Assembly (NCBI RefSeq): GCF_028623165.1
Contig: NZ_CP117772.1
Coordinates: 620,001-684,000 of the forward strand
DNA from: Nostoc sp. UHCC 0926
GTDB taxonomy: Bacteria; Cyanobacteriota; Cyanobacteriia; Cyanobacteriales; Nostocaceae
Direction of reading: 5' to 3'
Length of the DNA: 64,000 nt
The notes beneath the pieces are model-generated. The model was not told the origin of the DNA. It saw only the letters and a list, made by a program, of their open reading frames with translations, and made no database searches. The position numbers were made by a program, and so were the translations under genes. This document shows, one piece after another, positions 27,109 through 39,100 of the stretch (position 1 is the first letter of the stretch; the number at the start of each line of letters is the position of its first letter).

Positions 27109-30100
27109 CTAGCTAGCAACATTCGTAATCGTAGCAGTAGTGTTAAAGGTGATATTACCTTTAACCTCAATAGAGCCAAATAAAGTCGAGTTACCGTTAT
27201 AATTAAAGTTCTTGACTGCCTGGAAAGTCCCTCGTGTATTAGCTGCTGCGTTAAAAGTGATATCTCCGGTTGAAATCACTTTCAAGTTGCTGGCGCTGTC
27301 AGTGGTAGTGGTAGCGCCATTGAAGTTAATACTGCCGCCACTGGTACCATTGGCCATCAGCGTTGAGCCAGCAAATCGCGCACCACCATTCATATTAATC
27401 GAACCAGAAGCAAAGACGGATAAATCCCTTGCCTGCACAGTAGAAAGGTTGATATTACCGTTGTTGCTAACAAGCATTACATTATTAAAGCTGTGTCCAT
27501 TGCCATTAAAGTTAATATCGCCTTGCTCAACAGTAATCACATAATTGCTGGTTGTAAGATTGCTGGGAATATTTAGTCCGCCACCAATCACCTTCACAAC
27601 AGTCGGATTACTCGCAGTACCCGGAGGTGGGAACTTCGCTGTCCAATCGCTAGCACTATTAATTGGGTTTTGAGAAGCGTTGAAGGTAACTGTAGGGGTA
27701 TTGGCAGGAATTCTACGATTCAACTCAACACCTTTGACATCTGCATACACTGGCACATTTACAGAAAGCTTATCGACTACTTGCGGAGGAATTAAGTTGG
27801 CATACTGATTGCTTGGGCCGTTAGTAACAGTGTAACCTGGTGCGACGGAAACTGCTCTATCTACCAAAATTAGTTTACCTGAGCTATTGCGGATTGGATT
27901 ACCTGCGGCATCTCTTTGAACTGGTAATGTGGGATTGCCATTAATTGTGAACCCAATGCCAGCGTAAATCAGTGCATCATCATCCAATAAGAGTGTCTCC
28001 CCATCAAAGTCTCCACCATTATTGATTGTTACAGTACCTTCTGCAATAATTGTAAAGGCAGTCGGCTGGTCATTATTCACAATTGTGCCAATTCCTTGAG
28101 CATCGGCGATGGTGGCATTGGTAGCTGAACTGAGGTTCATGTTGAAGGTTTCGTCTGCTTCAATGGAGCGATCGCCGATTACTTGCACTGAGATATTCTT
28201 AGTAGTCTCGCCAGGAGCAAAGGTGAGTGTACCATTGGTTGCAGTGTAGTCACTGCCGGAGGTTGCTGTACCGTTAGCTGTGGTATAATCCACAGAAATT
28301 GTTTTCTGGCTTTGAGCAGAAAGACTGACGGTGAATACCATAGTCTGCCTGCCTAAATCACCTTCAATAATGGTTTTGTCATTAATTGACAGTGTGGGCG
28401 GCGCATCATTGTCCAGAATTGTCCCTGCACCTTGGGCATCAGAAATAGTAGCATTGGTAGCGTTACTCAAATTCAGGAAGAATGACTCATCAAATTCATC
28501 TACAGTGTCTCCTGTTAAAAACACTGAGATAGTTTTGCTAGTTTCGCCAGGAGCAAAGGTGAGTGTAGCATTGGTTGCGGTGTAGTCACTGCCGGAGGTT
28601 GCTGTACCGTTAGCTGTGGTATAATCCACAGAAATTGTTTTCTGGCTTTGAGCAGAAAGACTGACGGTAAATGTCATAGTCTGCATGCCTAAATCACCTT
28701 CAGTAATGGTTTTGTCATTAATCGTTAGTGTTGGTGGTGCATCATTGTCCAGAATTGTCCCTGCACCTTGGGCATCGGCAATAGTAGCATTAGTAGCGTT
28801 ACTCAAGTTGAGGAAGAAGGTTTCATCAAATTCATCAATGGTATCGCCAAGTACCTGCACTGAGATAGTTTTGGTTGTTTCCCCTGGTGCAAAGGTGATG
28901 CTGCCGTTGGTGGCGGTGTAGTCAGTACCCGCAGTTGCTGTGCCATCTGCGGTAGCGTATTTGACGGATATTGGTTTACCGCTAGGTGCGTCGAGGCTGA
29001 TAGTGTAGGTTAGTGCGATCGCGCCGTTATCTGTTTCGGTGATGCTTCTGTCGCCTATTGTAATGCTTGGCGGTGCATCGTTATCAACAATTGTACTTTG
29101 AGCTTGGTTCTTGGTAATTGTAGCGTTTGTGGCATCGCTCAAGTTGAGGAAGAAGGTTTCGTCAAATTCATCTCTTGTATCGCCAATCACGTGTACTGAG
29201 ATAGTTTTACTGGTTTCTCCTGGTGCAAAGGTGATGCTGCCATTGGTGGGGGTGTAATCATCAGCCGCGATCGCAGTCCCATCGGCAGTAGTATATTTGA
29301 CAGTGATCGGTTTCGCGCTCTTGTCTGATAAGCTAACCGTGAAGGTAGCGACTGTTGTACCGTTATCGCCTTCGGTAATAGTTCTATCACTGATGGCAAG
29401 TGTTGGTGCTGAGTCGTTATCAACAATCGTGCCTACAGCTTGGGTATTGACAATTGTGGCATTTGTCGCGTTACTCAAGTTGATGTTGAAGGTTTCATCA
29501 AATTCGTCTAGGGTATCACCTAGTACCTGCACAGAGATAGATTTACTGGTTTCTCCCGGTGCAAAGGTGAGTGTCCCGTTGGTGCTGGTATAGTCACTAC
29601 CAGAGATAGCTGTACCGTCGGCGGTTGTATATTGGACGGTTACTGGTTTGGCACTGGCTGTGGATAGGCTAACGGTGAAGGTGGCGACGGTGGTACTGTT
29701 ATCGCCTTCTGTAATGGTTCTATCGCTCAGGGCGAGTGTTGGTGCTGAGTCGTTATCGACGATTGTACCAATTCCACTGGTAGTAGTGATAGTGGCGTTG
29801 ATCGCGTTGTCTAGCTTCAGGAAGAAGGTTTCGTCAAATTCATCAATGGTATCGCCAATGACTTCGACTGCAATTGTCTTGGTTGTTTCACCTGCTTTAA
29901 AGGTAATTGTACCATTAGTTGCTGTGTAATCAAGGGCTGAATAGGCAGTGCCGTCGCCTGTTGTGTAGTTGACGCTGATATTGCGGCTACTAATTTCTGA
30001 TAAGCTAGCAGTGAAGATAGCTAATTTCTGACCATTGTCACCTTCAATAATGGTGACATCGCTAACCGATATGCAGGGTGGTTTTTTCACCGTGACGGTC

Positions 30101-33100
30101 ATTGTATCGTTAGAGACGGCATTATCATTATCAGTAATGGTGAAAGTGGCTGTGTATGTTCCATCAGTGGTGTAAATGTGGCTGGGATTAAGGATGCCTG
30201 TGGTTGTGTTGCCATCTCCAAAGTCCCATCTAATTGTGTGTGTATCTAATATACCAGGGTCGGTAAAGCGACCGTCAAAGCTGACACTTTCACTTTTGTA
30301 GATAGTTTGATTTACACCAGCTGACACAATAGGTGCAACGTTACCGACATTGGTGATCAGTGTTGAGGATGTGTTAGCACCGTCTGAATCGCTAACTGTG
30401 AGGGTAACGGTGTAGATGCCGTTGTCAGCAAAGATGTGGCTGACATTTTGTGCAATTACTGGGTCAGAACCGTCGCCAAAGTTCCAGGTGTAGGTAATGG
30501 TATCATTTCCGGGATCAGTGGCAATCGCACTAAAGTTGGCAACTGCACCTTCATTTATATTTGTGTCACCGAAGATGTTGGTGATTATGGGTGCAGCGTT
30601 GTTAACCTGTACGCTGAGGGTTTCGCTGGTTGCACCGCCATTCGTATCGGTGACGGTGAGGTTGACGGTATAATTGCCGTCTTGGGCGAAGATATGGTTG
30701 ACATTTTGGCCAACTAATGGGTCAGAATCATCGCCAAAGTTCCAGGTGTAGGTGAGGGTGTCTAACCCTGAGTCGGTGGCGGTGGCACTAAAGTTGGCAA
30801 CTGCACCTTCAAAAATATTAGTGTCGCCGGAAATATTGTTGATAATTGGGTCGGTGTTGTTAACGGTTACAGTCAAGCTGTTACTGTTAGTACCGCCGTC
30901 TTTATCGGTGACGGTTAGGGTTGCTGTGTATATACCATCTTTAGTGTAGGTGTAAGTAGGGTTAAGTATGCTGGTGGTTGTGCTGCCGTCGCCGAAGTCC
31001 CAAGTAATTGTGTGGGTGTCTAGTATGCCTGGGTCGATGAAGCTGCCGTTGAAGGTGATGGCAGTCCCTTCATCTGTTGTGATGTCTGCACCAGGATTGA
31101 CTATGGGTGCGACGTTAATTACATTTAATAATAGTGTTTCTACGGTTGACGCACCATGAGTATCGGTAACGGTAAGGATGGCGGTGTAAGTGCCGTTGTC
31201 AGCAAAAGTGTGATTGAGGGTTTGTCCGGTAACGGGGTTGCTATCATCGCTAAAGTTCCAAGTGTAGGTAAGGTTATCACCTGGGTCACTGGCGATCGCA
31301 CTGAAGGTGGCAATTGTACCTTCTCTCAGATTTGATTCTATTGTAATGCGGTCGATGATGGGGGCTATGTTGTTGATGTTGACTGTGACTGTTGCCTCGT
31401 TGGAGATGGCGTTGTCGTTGTCTAGGACGATGTAGGTGAATGTATCTATGCCGACGAAGGTGTTGTTCGGGGTGTAGGTAAGGGTGCCGTCACTATTAAT
31501 AATGATGGTACCTGTATGGGGTGCTGTGCCTATTTGCACGGTGCTGGGGTTGATGGTGCCATCAGCGTCGCTATCATTAGCTAGGATGTTGATTAATACT
31601 GGTTTTGCTTGGTCGGTGGTGGCTGTGTCTGCGATCGCTGTTGGGCTAATCAGGTCTTTGTCTAGTAGCATGACGTTATCAACGATCACTTTGCCATCTT
31701 TTGCACCAAAGCCTAGTAGATCAAAGTATAAGGTGGCAAGGGTTCCAGGAGCAATGTTGCTGATGTCAATTTTGACGGTGCGCGGTGTGTTCAGGGCTAT
31801 TTTGTCGCCGGAGGTGTTTGCACCTGCGACTTTTACTTTATCGCTGAAGTATGCAATGCCGGTTTGCTGGAGGTTGAGGAGGGAGTCGGTTTGGGTTAGT
31901 CCTATAGATGTGCCGACTAGGGGGGTGAGGGTGCGGGCATCTAATAGGGCGACTTCAAAGGCGTCGTTGGGGGCGAATTCGTTGGTTCCCAGGTGGGTGT
32001 CAAGGATGGTGAATTGCAGGTATTTGGCGTGTGAGGGGATGATAAAGGTTTGGGTGAAATTGCTGTTGAAGGGGGAGTCTTCGGTGAGGACGGCTTGGGA
32101 GTTGAGGATGTTGGCTGCACCACGAGTTGACCAGTCAGCTTGGGTGTCGAAGTCGCCGTTGAGGATGCCAATTAGGGGGTCGGAGTTGAGAGGCGCTTGC
32201 AAGGTATTCCCCCCCTGTCCCACTCCCCCACTCCCCCAGTCCAAGGAGCGGACTGCGTTGAGGATTTGCAGGTCGATAAGTCCGGGGAGTTTACGAACAC
32301 CTGGGGAGAGGGAGGTGTTCATTAGGTCGAAGGGATACAGTTTAGAATCGAGGTGGCTGCCGTCTTTTGTGAGGGTGGCGGTGAAGTTGTCGCCTCGGAA
32401 GAGTTTGGAACCGTTGACGGTTTGAATGTGGCGGTCAAATTCGCTGTAGCCGGAGATGATGCCTGCTAGGTGTCCCATTTCGTGCAGGATGCTGGTTAGC
32501 AGGTCGTATTTGCCGAATGCTTCTCCTGTGGTTGCGCGGAAGGCTGTGTCAGTGATGGTTTGAGAGAATTCGCTGTTATCGAGTGGGGTGGGATCGATGA
32601 ACCAGCCGATTCCGTTGGCGTCGTCGTCGATAAGGATGGTGCCACCGTTGGGGCGACCGAGGGTGTCGTAGTTGGTGATTTGGGCTTCGGCTAGTTGTCC
32701 TGTGGGGAGGTCTTCGATTTGGAAGGTTAGGTTGAAAGTGGGGTCGAAGAGAGTAGACCAAAGATTGAGTGGGTTATCTTTGTATATGTTAATTAATGCG
32801 GGAGGTAAATAATGGTCTGGGAAATTACTGCTGAAGAATTGCTGGAGCGGTATGCTGATGGGGAACGTAACTTTGCTGGGATCAAATTGGCTAATTATGG
32901 ACTGTATGGATTTCGTCGCTCCAAATATGGTAGGAAACTTGACCTCGACGGTGTGGTTTTGCGAGATATCAACTTGCGAGGGGCTTACCTCCATGAAGTC
33001 TATTTGGAGGGAGCCGATTTGACTGGAGCCGATTTGGGGGGGATTTTCTTGAGAGAATGTTCCTTGGTTGGGGCTATTATTCGTGACGCTAATTTGTCCG

Positions 33101-36100
33101 CCGCTAACTTGTATTGGAGCTGTTTCGACAATGCCGATTTGCGCGGGAGCGACTTGGATTACATGAATGCCTGTGGTTCCACCTTTCGTGGAACTCAAAT
33201 CGGGTATTTCGAGCGTGCTATTCTCGCTCAGACTGAATTCCAAGGTGCCCACACCGAAAGCCATCTTATTTGTAGTGGCTGGAATTTGATCTGGCGCACT
33301 ATCATGCCCAGTGGGATTGAAGTAGAAGGTCCCCAGTGGGGAAATGGTCGTGATGCCAGATGAGGACAACTCCTCATCTTTTGCTGCCATTAAAGGAACT
33401 GGATTAATAATATTAAGTTTTGCTTTAATATCCCTTACATTTCGCTTTTCAATTGCATTTTGAATTCCATCGGGTAGGTTGGAGAAGAAATTATATCCAG
33501 TTTCTTCCTCAAGCCTTCTAACGTTATATAAACCAAATCCTTGTCCATTAAATACAAAATTATCTTGCCAAGGATATTGTTGATTCTGGATTATATCTTC
33601 TACGCCTTTCTCAGTATAGTCAAGAGTGTTAGGCAAATAAAGAGCAAAAGCAAGAGCATCCTCAGTTACATCAGAGATGCCTTGACCTGGCTTGTCTAAA
33701 ATTAATACAACCTTCCAGACACTTTTAGGAACGAGAACTTTATTTTTAAGTGAGGAAGGATTACCCGATCGATGACCACCTGCAACAATATATATTTCCT
33801 TATTTTTATCCTCGACTAAATCGGTTAAATAATTTTCTAGTCCTCCCCATCGTTGGTTTACGTTTAGAGGCTGAGGAATAATATTAGATGTTAAAAATGT
33901 TGCAAGATAATCCTGTCTATTGCGACTGCGGTGTTCCGCAGTCGCCATGTGTCCCCTGTTGTAACCGCTGGACTTGAAATCATCATCTATTACTTTGTTA
34001 TTAAAAGGCAATTTAGGATCTTCTTTAAAGTCACCAGGTCTATTCTTCTCAACACCAAGCCAAGATTTATTTAATTGGTAACTAACCCAGTTAACTTGTC
34101 TTAGTTGTTGCTGTTTATCATCATCATTCAAGTTGTAATAGGATAGAGTATATTGCGGTCTCTCAATTAAGTAGTTTTGAGAAAAATTGCTATCAGGATT
34201 TAGGTTGCTAGGCTCATAATTATTAGTAAAGGCAGGAGTTTCTATATCTTTCCTTGCTTCTTGCTTATTTAAATCGTCTATTTGCATCTGTGGATTGCCA
34301 AATAGAAGATGTTGACTTTTGAAGAAAACGTTATCTAAATAAACTGTTTTTGCTCCGTTTACCTCAAATCTAAGTGTTGCTGTCTTACCGCGAAAATAAT
34401 CAGGAATATCAACTTGAAAAGTTTGAAATCCGTTTTTAGAAAAACCAACTCTGTTAGATTGTCCTTCAGCTAAATTAGGGTTGAAATTTTGAATCGCTCG
34501 ATTAAATTCACGTAAGTCAACTGCTGGATATTCATCATTACTAATATTCAGAGTACCATTTCTTTGGCGATCACTTGTTGTTAATCCTTGAAAGGCAGAA
34601 CTTTCTAGTTCATATTCAAATTCACCGTCATTAAGAAAAACTCTAACCACACTATTTTGAGCAGCAGTAGCAGCTTCGGGGTCTGGTACGTTTAAATCAA
34701 ACCGCAATGCACCCCAATCAGGGACAACAAAACGATTGTGAGTGATACTATCACCAGGATTTAACCCCAAAGCATAGTTTGTAGGAGAATTAGAATCAAT
34801 TTTTAATCGTTGCAAATAGCTTTCTTTAATTGGTTCTGCTGCTTCTTGACGTAAAGATTTAAGTGCGTCTTTGTCTATAACTGTATTTCCGTTTTTATAA
34901 AGTATAGTTCCGCCAGGGATCATCTTTCCCTCTGCATCTTTACTATTTGTCTCATAGCCTAGAACACTGAGGTCTTTTGCTAACAAATCAATGTCTATCC
35001 CAACAACTAGAAGTCCATTTTTACCAAGCAATTTCCCTTGAAGTTGGCTTATTCGATAACCAACAGTAAAAAGGTCTTGTAAAAGCGAATTAACTTCAAA
35101 ACCTTTAACTGTATTTCCATCTATATTTTTGAGATTGTCCCCATCTTCTGTATACCCATTGGCAAGAAGAACATCTTTCAATGACTCAATGTTTAGTTCT
35201 TTAACAAGATTTCCCTTTGAATCGAGTAGTTCTCCATTGGCATCTCTTCGATAGTCAACTACAATACTAGCTTGGTTAAGCGATTCAATCTTTGTCCAAT
35301 CAACCAAAGGTAATTGAAAGGTATCATTTGTGCCATTGTGTAAAGACCAACCAGGGATAGACTGATCAACCTTTCTGTTAGTAATCGCATCAAAATTGCC
35401 ATCAAACAGCGTGGGAACCGTAAAATCACCCCGCATCCTAGCCTTGCTAGTATTATCGTCACTAACCGACACACGCTGACTCAAATCCACAGTTGGACGC
35501 AGATCCTTACCCCCACCCAAAGCAGAGTAGAACCAACCAGTACCAATACCCTCCGTAGAACCTTGATTCTCAGCCGAGAAGTACCACGGTGTCAGGGTGA
35601 CATCATCATTGGGATTAAATAACTCTTCAATACCTCTTTCACCTAACAGATCATAAACAAGTCGTGGCTTTTGCGTATATCCATTATCAACTTCATCTAT
35701 TGCTAAATCAGCTGTTCCTGCATACCACGAAAATACATTTCCGTGCGGACCTCCTCTCTGGTCATCTGATGTAAACCCAGTGCGCCCATCAAGCTGAATA
35801 TTGATATCAGCACCATCTATAGACCGACCATTAGGAGTCCAAGTAAAACCATTAGGAGCGGCTACAGTCTGATAGTAGTTATCAGCAAACGTGACATTAT
35901 CCCAAACTTGAACCTGCGGCTCACTAAAATCTCTAAAATCCTTTATTATCGTCCCAGGAATTATTAAATCAACCTTCAAACTCTCCTGATAAAAATCATG
36001 AGGGTCAATAGTCGTCATCTGCAAATCACGAACTGCCTTACCATTAGCATCAACAGCTGGCGTCCCATCAGCATTAATCTTCCCTCCAGCATAAGGAAAG

Positions 36101-39100
36101 TAAGTTCCTAAACGTTGAATAATCTCACTATTAACAACAGTGCCGCGACTAAAACCAATAAAGTGTAACGGCGAATAAAACAACGCTCCTTGAGTACGAA
36201 TTAAATCCCCTTTATCGTCATACAATCTAACTAAATTACCAGCAGCATCATGCTCTCCTACATCTCCACCTAAAGCCTGGTCTAATTGCACAATCGCAGC
36301 GAAAATTGCATCAGCAGCAGCTTCCGTAAAACCGCTATTTGGCTGCGTTGACTCACCATCTGTAGACCATTCAGGGAGCAATACTAATGCTTTATGTTGA
36401 TTGACATATTCGCTCTTAATATTATTTGCTAACGTCACCAAATAATTCTTATCCCCAGGATTGAGACCACCCGTCAAATTAAGTACCCGTTGCTCCTTAT
36501 CTACAGGAATCCATAGACCTGTAGGCTTGTCATAACGCAGAATTAACCCCTTCTCTGACGGTAAATTCCCATTACCAGAAGTAATTTTGTCTGCTAAATC
36601 ATAGAAATTATTAGGAATCCCCGTATTTGATGGGAACAACGTAAAGCCATGAGTCAGGACAGTAACACTACTAAAAGGATTTGCATTAAAAGGAGTAATT
36701 GTATTAAAATTACCAAACTCCAGTTCAGATTGCCCCGTACTGCTAACAGCTTGTACAGCCCAATGATAATTTTGACCAGCCGTTAGCGTGGTAATATCCG
36801 GTAACGTAAAACGAGTATTGTTATTTGCCGGGTCATGAGTCGGTTGAGCAACAATTGTAGTACCATCATGCGAGTACCAAGTATTAGTTTCCCGCTTCCA
36901 AGTCGCTGTCACAATTCGTCCCGGATTGAAATCATCATACCCATCCCAAGACTTAGTTAACAGTTGCTGCTTTTGCTGTTCACTCAACTCAGGTAAGAAC
37001 TCTGAGTCAGATAAATCAACCACCCTATCCCAAGGCAATAAACCTTTACCCTCAGCAAAAGTACTGACAAACAGGTTAACTTCCTTAACTTGCTCATCAG
37101 GGATTTGAAAATCCCAAGTAAAGGTAGGAGTTAAATCACCCTCCTTAATCCCATTCGGACTTGTCAACGTCAGCAAATCAGGAGGTGATACAGCCAGATT
37201 TCGAGTGATACCAACATTTACAGGAGCGCTGGTACTACCCTCAGACACCCCATAAGTAAACTGATTCCGTACCCTATCTTCAGCAATAATCCCATAATCG
37301 GCAGCAATGCTGATTTTCGGGTTAATATCATCAATTGGCACCGCAGCAAAATCAAGGATATTAGCCGGACGTTGGTAAAGGGCTTCAAAAAAGCGAGAAC
37401 CTTGGGGTCTGCCAAACTGGTCAATAATATAGTCAGTTGGGTGTTCCCAGGTTTTAATCATTTCCTCCACATCAAAAATATATACACCACCACCCAACGG
37501 GTAGGAAGCATAGAGATATTGATCGTCGTTGCTAAATGCTAAATCCGTAACCAACCCCAGTGGAATAGGTCGTGTAGCTGCAACTAACTGTGGGTTTTCT
37601 CCCAATGGGTCTTTAATAATCCCAATATTACTGCCAGCCTGGACACCATCAATACTCTCGATACCAGAGCCGAATTTACTACCGTTATAACCAGCTATAA
37701 ACCCGTATTTTTTATCCTTGGTAATCGTAATTGCCACAGCTTCATTGACATCAAAATAATCATAAATACTGCCAAGATTAAGTTGGGTGTAGCGTGTAGT
37801 AGCAGCAAAATGGAGTGGATCATCGTTGGTAATTTCCAGAACTCCATAACCCGTAGCATCACTGTTGCGATTAGTAAAGGTAATAAAGTGCGGGTCAACA
37901 GTATTAGCCAATCCTTCTGCACCTTGGTCAGCATCAATTGTGCCTATTTGCTTGTGCCAAGAAAGAAGATTATTTTGGTTAGGATTGGGTTTGTCTTGGG
38001 GGTCAATATTGACCACTATAATCTTGCTTTTTGTTGCACTGTTCGTACTTGGCGCAGTGGCAAATAACTTGTGACCATCACTGCTAATAGCTAGTTGATG
38101 TAACCCAGCAGGGGCAGAGTCAACCTGTATATTCTGAATTACCTGATGGTAGGTTTTAGAGTTAGGGTTGATATCTAGTACATAAATGACACCCAATCGC
38201 CCATCAGCTATGTAAGCGTATTGGTCTTGATTATCAACTACAATTGCACGCGGTGAGGCAGCAGTTGGTAAGATAATTGAGTCAATTTCTTCAGTTTCGG
38301 GTTTGGTATCTATCTGCTGTAACACTAATGGGTCAACTAAAGCAATGCGACCGGAATTTTCTAAGGTGACATAAGCGCGAGAGCCATCTTTAGTAAAAGC
38401 GATATCTCTAGGTCTATCTGCTACATCAGGAGTACCTACGGGAATCCGAGCTACTAATAAATCATTACTACTTGTGGCTGCTACTACCGCTGATGGGTTT
38501 GTTCCTTGTAAAACAGCTACTTTGTCGCTAAAAGGCTCTGCTGCTAAAATATAACCATTATTAGCTGAGAATCGAATAGAATTACTGTCGTAATTAATCG
38601 TTTGATAACTTGTCTGTTCTGTACCAAAGCGTTCTTGCTGAGGTCGGGTGATGGAAATTTGGGCGCTTCCTAAAGCAGCTTTGTTTGAGGGTTTGACTTT
38701 AATTTCAAACTGATTGTTACCCAAGTCTTGTCCAGACAAAACTGTGCCTTGATAAGTTGCATTGCCAACACGGAAATTAACAATCAAGTCTTCAAATCTA
38801 GTGTTGGAGTTATTAGCAGTGACGAAAGGATCTATAAAGTTACTGCCTGTGAGAATTACTACTGGCTCATGATTCTCAAACTTCAGTTCTGCTTTTTGTA
38901 AAACTGGCGGTGTAGATGGGTCTATTGTCGTTGGTGCAGGTAAGTTTAACCTAGTTTCAAAAGTGGCTATCCCATCTGGATTGAGTTGTACTTTGGCAGA
39001 AGTTATTACAGGTAGTCCAACTGTGGGAACTTGCACGATATTAATTGATGAAATATCGTAATCAACTCGAAAAGCTGGGATAGAGACAAACAAATCTGGA

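Noticed and set aside
31484..32425. 313-codon + strand frame opposite the giant ORF
   Set aside because: The composition is that of an antisense shadow of repetitive coding DNA: no ribosome site, no recognisable motif. In contrast to the pentapeptide gene it has no family-typical start or end.
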